Part shown: positions 33,390 to 42,765 of the stretch, in pieces
How the letters are laid out: every line of letters begins with the position of its first letter
Position numbering within the stretch: position 1 is the stretch's first letter
NCBI GenBank assembly: GCA_050185825.1
Contig: JBFWZA010000024.1
Location: 7,570-71,569, forward strand
Reading direction: 5' to 3'
Source: SZUA-309 sp050185825
GTDB taxonomy: Bacteria; Pseudomonadota; Gammaproteobacteria; Pseudomonadales; Azotimanducaceae
Length of the DNA: 64,000 bases
Notes under the pieces: model-generated
Database searches by the model: none
Seen by the model: the letters and a program-made list of their open reading frames with translations, nothing else
What the model was told of the DNA's origin: nothing
Made by a program: the position numbers and the translations under genes

Positions 33390-34166
33390 GTGTTGCATGA
33401 AAGCTCACTGGCGCGGCTTTCAGCGGTTGCCACCGATCCGGCGGCGACGCTGATGGACGCTGCGCTGGCGGTGAACGTCTGTATCGACGAGGAGCTGGAC
33501 GAAGCGACCGTTGTCGACGCGATCGTCAGGTTGAAGGAGCAGTATGCCGGGCAGGGCGGGAGCGAGCCGTGGACATTCCTCCGGGCCGTGGGGTTCGGTG
33601 GTCTACCGCCCGCCGACGTGGTGGCGGGCAGCCGGATCGACACGCTGCTCGAGAGCCGTCGGGGTCTGCCGATCACGCTCGCCGTGCTGGTGGTGGAGCT
33701 CGCCTCGTCGGCGGGCATCGAGGCGCGGGGCATCAATTTTCCCGGTCACTTCCTGGTCCGGGTCGGACAGACCCTGGTGGACCCGCTGGCGCTCGAGGTG
33801 CGAACGGAGTCGGAATGCCTTGCCACCCTGGCGGACGATGCAGACCGGTCCGCGGCATTCGCCGACGCCGGCCCGCGCGAAGTGCTGCTGCGCATGCTCA
33901 ACAACCTCAAGGTCTTTCACGTCGGTCGCGCCGAGTTTCACCGGGCGCTGGAGGTGGTGGACTGTCAGCTCGAGGTGCTGCCCGGCCACGCGGGTCTCGT
34001 TTTCGAGCAGGGTGAGTACTGGCTGCGGCTCGGCTCGATTCAGGGTGCCCGGGCGGCATTCCGGCGCATCGTGGCCGGCGACGGTGTCATCAACGATGCC
34101 GCCGTGCGCGTCGCGGCCAGACGGCGTCTGGCAGAACTCGGCGACCGCAGCGATACCCTGCACTGA
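33390..34166 (+). CDS. SirB1-like transglutaminase-core protein with TPR-like C terminus
   Basis: A 258-residue cytoplasmic protein of the SirB1 / Transglut_core2 family. The core reads SRRGLPITLAVLVVELASSAGIEARGINFPGHFLVRV, with the His and the following Asp (VDPLALE) keeping the transglutaminase-like arrangement, but I do not see a Cys at the usual nucleophile place, as is common in this family. Residues 185-250 form TPR-like helices (EFHRALEVVDCQLEVLPGHA). Its function is not known. GTG 33390 has GGAG six bases ahead. The gene converges with fabY. Confidence 0.8.
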   Translation: MLHESSLARLSAVATDPAATLMDAALAVNVCIDEELDEATVVDAIVRLKEQYAGQGGSEPWTFLRAVGFGGLPPADVVAGSRIDTLLESRRGLPITLAVLVVELASSAGIEARGINFPGHFLVRVGQTLVDPLALEVRTESECLATLADDADRSAAFADAGPREVLLRMLNNLKVFHVGRAEFHRALEVVDCQLEVLPGHAGLVFEQGEYWLRLGSIQGARAAFRRIVAGDGVINDAAVRVAARRRLAELGDRSDTLH

Positions 34167-34205
34167 GCGGGTCGGCAGCCTGCCGCATACGCGGCGGCGA
34201 CGACG

Positions 34206-36059
34206 TCAGTCGCACATATCCGGGAAGGGATTCTCCAGCGTCAGATTCACGGGCTTCGCGAACCCCGGAATGCGTATCTCCGTGGACGTGATCGTCAGAT
34301 CCTCGCCGTCGACCACCCCTTCGCCGAACTGATAGATGGCCTTGGTATCCGGATCGTCCGCGCGCCGATCGTAGTCGGCCGCACGCTCCGCCACCGCTTC
34401 GGCGGCCCGTTCGTGCTCCAGCATCCGCGCCTTTCCCCAGCGCCGGGTCAGCATCCGGGTCGTGGCCTCGGGTGAGAGGAAGAAACCGGTGGCGTTGTTG
34501 CCGCCGAACCCTTTCGAGTTGATGAAGGCGCCCTGCAGGCGCTCCGGGTCCAGTTCCCGGTGGTGCATCGGCAGGTCCAGGTGGGTGTGGTGCACGTCGT
34601 CGGCGATGTGATCGATGGTGGTGATGCCGGGCAGCCAGCCGTGCGCCCAGGTGCCGAGGACGGCCGCCAGCTGATCTCCACCCGCAGGCGCCATGGAGTG
34701 ACCCACGTAGGCTTTCACCGCGCCCACCGGCCAGCCCTGGATACCGTGAACACGGGCGAGCTCGTCCAGAATGTGGGACTCGGTGACCCGGTTCTGCGGC
34801 GTGCCGGTGCCGTGCGCCTGCATGTGGGTGCGGCGCTTGAGGCCCTCCTCACCGAGGATCGACCGGGCAAGCCCCATGGCCCTGCCGACGGTCAGGTAGT
34901 TGCCGATGCCGGGGCCCGGAATCGACTTCTTGTAGCCGTCCGCGTTGACGAACACGCCCGGCACCGAGCCGAGAATGCGCGCGCCCAGCGACAGGGCCAG
35001 CTCGTCGTCCATGATCAGCGTGTAGACGGCGCTTTCCGCCACGGTGAAACCGCCGTTGCTCGAGAACGGGCGGCAGGCGCGCCGATGGTTCGGCGTGCTG
35101 GTGCCGTCCAGCGCCATGATCTGCTCGTCCTCCATGAGCGCGCCCATGGTCCGGTAGCCTTCGATCACCTCCGGCACCACGGGCGCTTCCGCATTGCCCA
35201 CGAGCACCAAGCGCTTCCTGCCGCTCATGATCTCGTTGCAGCCGGCGCGGACGTTGTAGAGGAAGGTGGCGCAGGCGCCGATGATGCCCGCCGCACCGCC
35301 GGCGGAGCCGAGCACGTAGGCATTGATGAAGTCACCCGGCATCTCGTTCAGGCCCAGCGGTACGTTCTTCGACGTGGGTCGCTTGCCGAGCAGCGGGTTC
35401 TGGAACATGCCGCCGTAGCCGTCGTTGTCGAGCTGACCCATGGCGGAGCCCGAATACACCGCAACCTGGTCGGGCGGCACCGCGTCGCGCAGCGTCTGCA
35501 CGTCGATGCCTGTGGAGCGCACCGCGTCGGATGCGCCGAATACCGTGAGCTGCAGGCCGCGGGGGTGGTTGCGTGACTGGTAGCGGCTGCCGGGATCGAA
35601 ACCCGTGGGCAGCTGCCCGGCGCTGGATACCCGGGAGGTCCGGGTGTCCGGCAGAAAGACGTCGAGCCGGTCCGGCACGGTGATCCGCACTTCCGCGTCG
35701 TTGACCGGCTCGAGGCGCCAGTCGCCGGGCAGGTGCTCCGGCAGGTAGCGCTTGCTCATGACGAACCGGAAGGGTGTATCCGGCTCGGTGGCGTGCAGAC
35801 GGGCGGCACGGTTCACGGGCACCCGGTCCGGGTCGAACAGCTCGATGCGGCGGATCAGCGTGTGGCTGTCGATGAAGCTGCGGGTTCCGGCATCGCCGGC
35901 GTCCTCGAGGCCCATCAGCGCTGCCAGGCTCTCGTAGGTCCGCCCCCGATCGGCCTCGCCCAGCGCCTCGATGACCAGGCGCCGGTACGCATGATGAAAA
36001 GACACCCGACCCGCGGAGTTGATGCCGCCGAAACCGACGATGACGGGCAGGCGCTTCAT
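34206..36059 (-). CDS. fabY: Beta-ketoacyl-ACP synthase FabY
   Basis: In Pseudomonas aeruginosa FabY (PA5174, about 634 residues) replaces FabH as the main enzyme starting fatty acid synthesis from acetyl-CoA and malonyl-ACP. This 617-residue protein has the same layout: an N-terminal MKRLPVIVGFGGINSAGR, a ketosynthase core with nucleophilic Cys in IGACATFLYN, the His of MQAHGTGTPQNRV, the second His of YVGHSMAPAGG, and SKGFGGNNATGFFL near the C terminus. The ATG is embedded in the stop of the thiolase gene (ATGA), so the two are coupled. An upstream in-frame ATG 15 codons back is inside the thiolase gene and less likely. Confidence 0.88.
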   Translation of the reverse strand: MKRLPVIVGFGGINSAGRVSFHHAYRRLVIEALGEADRGRTYESLAALMGLEDAGDAGTRSFIDSHTLIRRIELFDPDRVPVNRAARLHATEPDTPFRFVMSKRYLPEHLPGDWRLEPVNDAEVRITVPDRLDVFLPDTRTSRVSSAGQLPTGFDPGSRYQSRNHPRGLQLTVFGASDAVRSTGIDVQTLRDAVPPDQVAVYSGSAMGQLDNDGYGGMFQNPLLGKRPTSKNVPLGLNEMPGDFINAYVLGSAGGAAGIIGACATFLYNVRAGCNEIMSGRKRLVLVGNAEAPVVPEVIEGYRTMGALMEDEQIMALDGTSTPNHRRACRPFSSNGGFTVAESAVYTLIMDDELALSLGARILGSVPGVFVNADGYKKSIPGPGIGNYLTVGRAMGLARSILGEEGLKRRTHMQAHGTGTPQNRVTESHILDELARVHGIQGWPVGAVKAYVGHSMAPAGGDQLAAVLGTWAHGWLPGITTIDHIADDVHHTHLDLPMHHRELDPERLQGAFINSKGFGGNNATGFFLSPEATTRMLTRRWGKARMLEHERAAEAVAERAADYDRRADDPDTKAIYQFGEGVVDGEDLTITSTEIRIPGFAKPVNLTLENPFPDMCD

Positions 36060-37204
36060 TCGCGGGACAGCGCCACGGCAGTCGCCTCGCCGCCGCCGAT
36101 GCACAGGGCGGCGATGCCGCGCCTGCTGTTGCGGCGCGCCATGGCGTGGGCGAGGGTGACGATCAGCCGGCTGCCGGTGGAACCGATGGGATGACCCTGG
36201 GCACAGGCGCCGCCGTAGACGTTCACCCGCTCCGGATCGAGCTTCAGCTCGGCGATGGCGATCATGGTGACCATGGCGAAGGCTTCGTTGATCTCGAACA
36301 GATCCACGTCGTCGACGGACCAGCCCAGCCGCTCCAGCAGGGCACCGATGGCGCCCACCGGCGCGATCGTGAATTCGGAGGGATGCCGGGAGAAAGTGGC
36401 GTGACCGACGATGCGGGCCAGCGGCGTGGCGGCGCCGATCGCATTCCCGGCGGCGAGCACCAGCGCGGAAGCGCCGTCCGAGATGGAGCTCGAGTTCGCG
36501 GCCGTGATGGTGCCATCGGCCTTGAACGCCGGCCTCAGTGTCGGAATCTTCTCCACCTTTGCGCGTCCCGGCTGCTCGTCCTCCGACACGTCACGGATGG
36601 GCGAGATCTCGGTATCGAGGTGTCCTGCTGCCATGGCGGCGCGGGCGCGTTCGAGCGAGGTGATGGCGTAGTCGTCCATGGCCTCGCGGGTGAGCTGATA
36701 GCTGTCCGCCGTGGCCTGGGCGAAGGTGCCCATGGCGCCGCCGGTCTCGGCATCCTCGAGGCCGTCCGTGAACATGGCATCGAACATCTGGCCATGGCCC
36801 ATGCGCATGCCGCTGCGGGCACGGGTGAGCAGGTACGGCGCGTTGGTCATGCTCTCCATGCCACCGGCGACCACACGCTGTGCGCTGCCGGCGCGGATCA
36901 GATCGTGTGCCAGCATGGTGGCCTTCATGCCGGAGCCGCAGACCTTGTTGACCGTCAGTGCGCCGCAGGCGTCCGGCAATCCGGCGAGGCGCATGGCCTG
37001 TCGCGCGGGCGCCTGCTTGAGACCGGCGCTGATGACGTTGCCCATGATGACCTCGTCGATGGTCTCATCGGTAAGCCCCGAGCCTTCCAGAGCCGCGCGG
37101 ATGGCGTGAGCGCCGAGCTCGGGTGCCGTGCTCCCCGCCAGGCTGCCCTGGAAGGAACCGATGGGCGTGCGGGCAGCACTGAGGATGAAGACGGGTTCAC
37201 TCAT
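36056..37204 (-). CDS. Acetyl-CoA acetyltransferase (thiolase II)
   Basis: Thiolase of 382 residues, of the biosynthetic or degradative two-carbon type. The nucleophilic Cys lies in VNKVCGSGMKATMLAHD (residue 85 region), the second His in YGGACAQGHPIGSTGSR, and the second active Cys in IAALCIGGGEATAV; NEAFAMV is also present. ATG 37204 begins the family start MSEPVFILSAARTPIGSFQG. The gene overlaps fabY by four bases. Adjacent to FabY and the fused carboxylase it may supply or drain acetoacetyl-CoA; substrate specificity cannot be read. Confidence 0.88.
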   Translation of the reverse strand: MSEPVFILSAARTPIGSFQGSLAGSTAPELGAHAIRAALEGSGLTDETIDEVIMGNVISAGLKQAPARQAMRLAGLPDACGALTVNKVCGSGMKATMLAHDLIRAGSAQRVVAGGMESMTNAPYLLTRARSGMRMGHGQMFDAMFTDGLEDAETGGAMGTFAQATADSYQLTREAMDDYAITSLERARAAMAAGHLDTEISPIRDVSEDEQPGRAKVEKIPTLRPAFKADGTITAANSSSISDGASALVLAAGNAIGAATPLARIVGHATFSRHPSEFTIAPVGAIGALLERLGWSVDDVDLFEINEAFAMVTMIAIAELKLDPERVNVYGGACAQGHPIGSTGSRLIVTLAHAMARRNSRRGIAALCIGGGEATAVALSRE

Positions 37205-37281
37205 GACGGTCTCTCGGCAGGCATCTTGTCGCGGCATTCTACCCGCCGGGTGCAGCGGGTGTCAGCGACCGGGCGCACGGC

Positions 37282-37785
37282 TCAACGCTCGAGCAGGCGG
37301 GGCAGGAGCTCCACGAAGTTGCAGGGCCGGGTGCGGCTGTCGAGCTGCGGCCGGAGAATGCGCTCCCAACCCGTGCGTACGGCATTGGAAGACCCCGGCA
37401 GCGCGAAGATCAGCGTGGCGTTGGCGAGGCCCCCCACACAGCGTGACTGGATGGTGGAGGCACCGATGTCCTCGTAGGAGATCTGCCGGAACAGCTCGCC
37501 GAAGCCGTCGATGGTCTTGTCGAACAGCACCGTGAGCGCCTCCGGCGTGCTGTCCCGGCCGGTGAAGCCGGTGCCGCCGGTGGTGATGACCACCTGAACC
37601 TCCGGGTCGGCAATCCAGGCCGACACCACCGCCCGCACCTGGTAGACGTCGTCGCGGACGAGATTCCTGTCCGCCAGGCGGTGGCCGTCCGTGCGGATCA
37701 GCTCGGCGAGCAGATCGCCGGAGGTATCGTCCTTGAGCGTGCGGCTGTCGGAGATCGTCAGCACGGCACAGCTGAGCGCGGTCAT
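37282..37785 (-). CDS. moaB: Molybdenum cofactor biosynthesis protein MoaB
   Basis: MoaB/Mog-fold protein of 167 residues, related to the adenylylation step of molybdopterin. Motifs: VLTISDSRT near the N terminus, ITTGGTGFTGRDSTPEA, and the C-terminal IFALPGSSNAVRTGWERILRPQLD. AGGAG lies close before ATG 37785. It is on the same strand as, and 77 bp before, the thiolase gene. It would serve molybdoenzymes such as MsrP; no other moa or moe gene is in the window. Confidence 0.93.
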   Translation of the reverse strand: MTALSCAVLTISDSRTLKDDTSGDLLAELIRTDGHRLADRNLVRDDVYQVRAVVSAWIADPEVQVVITTGGTGFTGRDSTPEALTVLFDKTIDGFGELFRQISYEDIGASTIQSRCVGGLANATLIFALPGSSNAVRTGWERILRPQLDSRTRPCNFVELLPRLLER

Positions 37786-37862
37786 GGGCTCCTCACAGTA
37801 GAAATTCCTTAAAATTCGACAGCTTAGAACGATTTCCAAGTCTGTCTGGAGGTCGTTTCACG

Positions 37863-37891
37863 TTGCCATCGAGGGGGCAAGTGGCTAGAGT
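37863..37891 (+). promoter_or_regulatory. Sigma-70 type promoter for the fused carboxylase gene
   Basis: TTGCCA (37863-37868, five of six consensus), a 17-bp spacer and TAGAGT (37886-37891, four of six). Transcription would begin near 37898, giving a 5' leader of about 23 nt before GTG 37921. Confidence 0.55.
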
Positions 37892-37920
37892 ACCGCCAAT
37901 TTTTACCCGTTGTCTCGCCT

Positions 37921-40900
37921 GTGGATAAGCAGCTTCAAGAAGGGGACAGACTCTATCTGATCGCCGAGAGTCTGGCTCAGGATTTCTCTCTGTTCCCCCG
38001 CACGGACAGCGACGAGCTGCTGCCCGGCTGCCTCGGCAAGCGGGAGATCCTCCGGCGGGCGGAGCATCTCTCCCGGCTCGACGTCGACTCCTACATCGAG
38101 GCCGTGGTGGCCGCGGCCGAGGATCCCGGACGCACACCGGCTCCGGAGATCATCCGCGAGCTCGGTCGCGTTGTGGAGGAAACGGCGGATGGCTCCTTCT
38201 ATGCGGCCGTGCTGCAGATGGATTTCGGCGGCGATGTCCGTGAGGTGGGCTTCATCGCTCAGGATCGTTCCTATCGGAACGGCGAGTGGGGACCGCATCA
38301 CCACCTGAAAGCGGCCGACAAGCTGCGGCAGTTCTCCCGGCGCGCCATTCCCATCGTCACCCTCATGGACACCCCCGGCGCCGATGCCAAGGAGGAGGCG
38401 AACCGCAACAATCAGGCACACAGCATCTCACGGCTGATCGCGGAGGCCAGCAACCTGGACGTGCCCAACGTCGGCATCGTCTACGGGCTCGGCTACTCGG
38501 GCGGCGCCATTCCGCTGGCTGCCAGCAACATGATCCTGGCGCTCAGGGACAGCGTGTTCAGCACGATCCAGCCGAAGTCGCTGGCCAGCATCGCCCGCCG
38601 GTTGAACCTGTCCTGGCAGGAGTGCGCCAAGTACGTGGGTCTCGGCGCCTACGAGCTCTACAGGCAGGGCAACATCGACGGGGTCATCGACTACTCGCCC
38701 AATGACCCGGATCCTGCGAACCTGCGGCAGGCCATCGTCGCGGGCATCAGCAGGGTGGAGGAGAGCTGCGAGGAGTTCGTCGCGAAGAATCCCTACATCC
38801 TGGATCACTACCGGCAGAGCCTGCAGCGGTTCCTGAACCCGTCGGAAAACCTGAAGCGTATGCAGGCGAGCGCGGCACTGAAGCTGTCGCGCAACCCGAC
38901 CGAGTATCTGAACGTGTTCGGGGTGGCGTTCCGCTACCTGCGCTACCTGAAGGTACGTCAGCGCATCAAGGCCACCACGACTTCCCAGTACGGCAGACTC
39001 TCCAATCAGGAGCTGCCGGAAGGCGAGCTCGACAAGCGCGCCGAGCTCGAGCGGCGGCTGACGTTCCTGAAGTGGCTGCAGGATCCGGACCGGGTGGTCT
39101 ACGACGACGCCCTGTCGAAAGCCTGGAAGAACTACAACGAGAAGAAGCAGGCGGTGCACGACGAGCGCGGACGCATCGCCCAGCTCCTGTTCGGCGAGCC
39201 GAAGAAGAACTACGAGGAAGCAAGAGCCGTGCTGCTGTCCTCGGTCGGCGTCTTCCTCTACAACCGCTGGAAGACCGAGGCGGTCGGCAACCTGCGGGCG
39301 CTGAAAGGATACCTGGCTCACCCGGAGGACATCCGGCAGATTCTGCAGGTCACCGACATCGCGGATCCCCGCGAGCTGCTGAAGGCCATCCGCACATCGG
39401 CGCTGCGCGGCGCGTTGCGCGGCAGCTTCTCCCACGAAGGCAGGAAGCTCCTCTCGGAAGAGAAGGAAAACCGGGAGAAGTCCGACCAGTATCTGCGCAC
39501 CCAGCTCACGGTGGAGCTGAACCTCGCGATCACCGGCGCCGCCCTCGACGGGTCGGATGCACCGTCGCTGAAGAAGAACCGGGAAGTGCTGGCCGGCACC
39601 TTCAGCGGCCTGATCAAGCCTGCCGCGACCACGCGGCCGGTGGTGGCGTTCAGCGACATGACGGTGCTGGACGTGCTGGTGGAAGACGAGCTCCGCAGCG
39701 ATTTCATCCGGGAGTGCGAAAACCTGCTGCTGTTCGACTCGGTCTACGACCAGATCATCGCCAACCTGGACGAGATTGCGGAGGAGGCGCAGGCCTCCCA
39801 GGCGCTGTCCAGGAACTCGCTGGCCCAGCTGATCCAGACGACCCTCGGGTTCGCCGTCGACGGCCTGGTCATCGGCGCGTCGGAATCCCCGGCCGCGTCG
39901 ACCGACAGCCGCAAGGCCGAGCTCGGCGAGCAGATGACCCAGTGGTACCTGCGCATTCAGCGGCTGCCCAAGAACACGGAGTTCTTCCGCTCCGTGGAGG
40001 AGTGGAAGAAGGTCGCGTTCCCGCACCTCTCCGATACGCTGTTCGTGGTGGTCACCTACCTCTTCGAGAGCCTGCTGCTGTCCTACATCCAGGCCGAGCG
40101 CGACGGAGGTCGCTATCAGGGCCGCATCGCACCGAAGAACATCGGCCGGCGGAAGGATTTCTGGAACCGGCTCGACATGGCCTATCGGGACCTGCGCATC
40201 AGCAACGTGCTCAGGGACGTCAAGAACCAGAAGAAAACCGGCTACACCGCGTTCATCGAGCGGTTCGTCGGCAACTTCGAGGAGCGTTATGCCGACCTGC
40301 TGAGCTCCGACCCGAGGCGGTTCCCCGGTTTCCGGATGTCCATCGAGCAGGCGCTCGCGAAAGGACAGGAACCGTGCGGCATCGTGTCGGGCTTCGGCGA
40401 TTTCCGGGTCGGAAGCCGCAGCATCCGGGCCGGCATTCTCGTGTCCAACGTCGACTTCCAGGCCGGCTCGTTCGACATGGCGAGCGCGGTCAAATTCTGC
40501 AAGCTGCTGGTGGAGTGCGCGGAGCAGCACCTGCCGGTGATCTGCTTCATCTCTTCCGGCGGCATGCAGACCAAGGAAGGTGCGGGCGCGCTCTTCTCCA
40601 TGGCGGCGGTGAACGACCGCATCACCCGCTTCGTGCGCGATCACGACCTGCCGGTGATCATGTTCGGCTTCGGCGACTGTACCGGCGGCGCCCAGGCCAG
40701 CTTCGTCACCCACCCGCTGGCGCAGACCTACTACTTCAGCGGCACCACCATGCCGTTCGCCGGCCAGATCGTGGTGCCGTCGAACCTGCCGCTGAACTCG
40801 ATCCTCGCGAACTACCTGTCCCAGGATCCCAAGGCCATGCAGGGCCTGGTGAAGCACCCGTTCCATCCGGAGCTCGACGATCTGCTCCGGGAGATCGACC

Positions 40901-42765
40901 CGGACATTCCCGTGCCCCAGGAAACGGTGGAGGACGTGGTGTCCCGCGTCGTCGCAGGGGTGCTGAGCCAGGAGCGTCCGGTGGTGGTGGCCCACCGGCC
41001 ACGCTACACGGATCGCGATCTGATCCGGCCGACGCGCAAGGTGCTCATCCATGCCCGGGGCTGCACGGCGGTGAAGCTGATCCGTATCGCCAAACGTAAC
41101 GACATTCAGGTGGTGCTGGTGCAGTCCGACCCGGACATGGAGTCGGTGGCCGTCGACATGCTCGGTGACCGCGACCATCTGGTGTGCATCGGCGGGAACA
41201 CGCCCGACGAGAGCTATCTGAACGCGATGAGCGTGCTGCGCGTGGCGGAGCTGGAAGGGGTGGACTCGCTGCATCCCGGCATCGGTTTCCTGTCCGAGAA
41301 CTCGGGATTCGCAGAGCTGGTGCGCAGCCACGGCATCAACTTCATCGGCCCGCCGGTTTCCAGCATGGAGACCATGGGCAACAAATCGAACGCCATCAAC
41401 ACCGCCCTGCGGCTCAAGGTGCCTGTGGTGCCGGGCAGCCACGGCATTCTCACCGACGTGGACAGCGCCGCGCGCGTGGCCGAGGACATCGGCTACCCGG
41501 TGCTGATCAAGGCGGTGCACGGCGGCGGCGGCAAGGGCATCCAGGTGGTGGAAGATCCGAACGATTTCCACGAGCTGTTCCGCCGGGTGACGGTGGAGGC
41601 CCGTGCCGCGTTCGGCAACGGCGACGTGTATCTGGAGAAGTACGTCACCTCGCTGCGCCACATCGAGGTCCAGGTGCTGCGGGACACGCATGGCAACACC
41701 CGGGTGCTGGGACTCCGGGACTGCAGCGTCCAGCGCGACAAGCAGAAAGTCTTCGAGGAGTCCGATTCCACGGTGCTGCCACCGAACCTCCGGGAATCGG
41801 TGTTCAACTACGCGGCGGCCATCTCCGACGAGGTGAGCTATGTCGGCGCCGGTACGGTGGAATTCATCCACGACCTCGCCAACGAGGCCGTCTACTTCAT
41901 GGAGATGAATACCCGCCTGCAGGTGGAGCATCCCGTCACCGAGTGGGTGTCCGGCATAGACATCGTCTCCCAGCAGTTCCGGATCGCATCCGGAGAATCC
42001 ATCGCGGATCTGCAGCCCGCTCAGAACGGCTACGCCATCGAGGCGCGGATCAACGCGGAACGGGTGCAGAAGGACAGCCGCGGACGGCTGGTCTTCCGAC
42101 CGCATCCGGGGCAGGTGACGGCCTGCACGTTCCCCGAGGAAGACGGCGTGGAGGTCATCGCCACCGTCGCTGAAGGCAAGTTCGTCTCGCCCTTCTACGA
42201 CAGCATGATCGCCCAGGTCATCGTGCACGCGGCCGACCGGCCGTCGGCGGTTCGGAAGCTGCTCGACTACCTGGACCGGATCACGGTGCGCGGCATCAGC
42301 ACCAACATCCCGCTGCTGAAGCGCGTGCTCGCCGACGAGGTGTTCAACAAGGGTGTTTACGACACCGGCTATCTGCCCGACTTCCTCACCCGCACCGACT
42401 CCGAGGCGCTGATTGCGGAGATCGACGCGTCTGCCGGCGAGTCGAGCGGCGGCATCAACATGGAAGCCATCCGTATCGAGGACAGCGACGAGCTGAAGGT
42501 GCTCTCACCGGCCACCGCCATCTTCTACACCACACCGACGCCCACCGAGCCCGAGTTCGTCAACGTCGGCGACCGCATCCGGGTGACGGACACCCTCGGT
42601 CAGCTCGAGGCCATGAAGATCTTCACGCCGTTGAAGCTTGCGGACTTCAACACCGAGATCGTGCTCTACGATCCGGAGCGGGAGTACGAGGTGACGCGGA
42701 TCAACATGGCGACCGGGCAGCAGGTCAACGCGGGCGACCTGTTATTCGTGGTCAAACCGGTTTGA
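37921..42765 (+). CDS. Single-chain acyl/acetyl-CoA carboxylase (CT-alpha, CT-beta, biotin carboxylase, BCCP)
   Basis: A 1614-residue protein with all activities of acetyl-CoA carboxylase in one chain. Residues about 70-300 resemble the AccA half of carboxyltransferase (TLMDTPGADAKEEANRNNQ near 148, YGLGYSGGAIPLAASN near 190). A long helical region follows (300-800). Residues about 820-1010 resemble the AccD half (GILVSNVDFQAGSFDMASA, FISSGGMQTKEGAGALF, GFGDCTGGAQASF). Biotin carboxylase spans about 1037-1470, with VHGGGGKGIQVVED, the MEMNTRLQVEHPVTE catalytic block and SPFYDSMIAQVIVH. The biotinyl site is LEAMKIF with Lys near 1566. The AccD zinc finger is absent. CT order is alpha then beta. 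The start is GTG 37921 with no clear ribosome-binding site. The substrate (acetyl- or longer acyl-CoA) cannot be read. Divergent from moaB. Confidence 0.88.
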   Translation: MDKQLQEGDRLYLIAESLAQDFSLFPRTDSDELLPGCLGKREILRRAEHLSRLDVDSYIEAVVAAAEDPGRTPAPEIIRELGRVVEETADGSFYAAVLQMDFGGDVREVGFIAQDRSYRNGEWGPHHHLKAADKLRQFSRRAIPIVTLMDTPGADAKEEANRNNQAHSISRLIAEASNLDVPNVGIVYGLGYSGGAIPLAASNMILALRDSVFSTIQPKSLASIARRLNLSWQECAKYVGLGAYELYRQGNIDGVIDYSPNDPDPANLRQAIVAGISRVEESCEEFVAKNPYILDHYRQSLQRFLNPSENLKRMQASAALKLSRNPTEYLNVFGVAFRYLRYLKVRQRIKATTTSQYGRLSNQELPEGELDKRAELERRLTFLKWLQDPDRVVYDDALSKAWKNYNEKKQAVHDERGRIAQLLFGEPKKNYEEARAVLLSSVGVFLYNRWKTEAVGNLRALKGYLAHPEDIRQILQVTDIADPRELLKAIRTSALRGALRGSFSHEGRKLLSEEKENREKSDQYLRTQLTVELNLAITGAALDGSDAPSLKKNREVLAGTFSGLIKPAATTRPVVAFSDMTVLDVLVEDELRSDFIRECENLLLFDSVYDQIIANLDEIAEEAQASQALSRNSLAQLIQTTLGFAVDGLVIGASESPAASTDSRKAELGEQMTQWYLRIQRLPKNTEFFRSVEEWKKVAFPHLSDTLFVVVTYLFESLLLSYIQAERDGGRYQGRIAPKNIGRRKDFWNRLDMAYRDLRISNVLRDVKNQKKTGYTAFIERFVGNFEERYADLLSSDPRRFPGFRMSIEQALAKGQEPCGIVSGFGDFRVGSRSIRAGILVSNVDFQAGSFDMASAVKFCKLLVECAEQHLPVICFISSGGMQTKEGAGALFSMAAVNDRITRFVRDHDLPVIMFGFGDCTGGAQASFVTHPLAQTYYFSGTTMPFAGQIVVPSNLPLNSILANYLSQDPKAMQGLVKHPFHPELDDLLREIDPDIPVPQETVEDVVSRVVAGVLSQERPVVVAHRPRYTDRDLIRPTRKVLIHARGCTAVKLIRIAKRNDIQVVLVQSDPDMESVAVDMLGDRDHLVCIGGNTPDESYLNAMSVLRVAELEGVDSLHPGIGFLSENSGFAELVRSHGINFIGPPVSSMETMGNKSNAINTALRLKVPVVPGSHGILTDVDSAARVAEDIGYPVLIKAVHGGGGKGIQVVEDPNDFHELFRRVTVEARAAFGNGDVYLEKYVTSLRHIEVQVLRDTHGNTRVLGLRDCSVQRDKQKVFEESDSTVLPPNLRESVFNYAAAISDEVSYVGAGTVEFIHDLANEAVYFMEMNTRLQVEHPVTEWVSGIDIVSQQFRIASGESIADLQPAQNGYAIEARINAERVQKDSRGRLVFRPHPGQVTACTFPEEDGVEVIATVAEGKFVSPFYDSMIAQVIVHAADRPSAVRKLLDYLDRITVRGISTNIPLLKRVLADEVFNKGVYDTGYLPDFLTRTDSEALIAEIDASAGESSGGINMEAIRIEDSDELKVLSPATAIFYTTPTPTEPEFVNVGDRIRVTDTLGQLEAMKIFTPLKLADFNTEIVLYDPEREYEVTRINMATGQQVNAGDLLFVVKPV

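Noticed and set aside
38428..42228. A 1266-codon open frame on the minus strand under the carboxylase gene
   Set aside because: Same effect of GC-rich codon use; low-complexity His/Val/Glu/Arg composition and no recognisable fold, against strong carboxylase motifs on the plus strand.
42752..42765. Perfect palindrome TCAAACCGGTTTGA at the carboxylase stop
   Set aside because: It has no loop, so it cannot form a terminator hairpin; it arises from Lys-Pro-Val-stop codons. It could be a protein site but nothing supports that.
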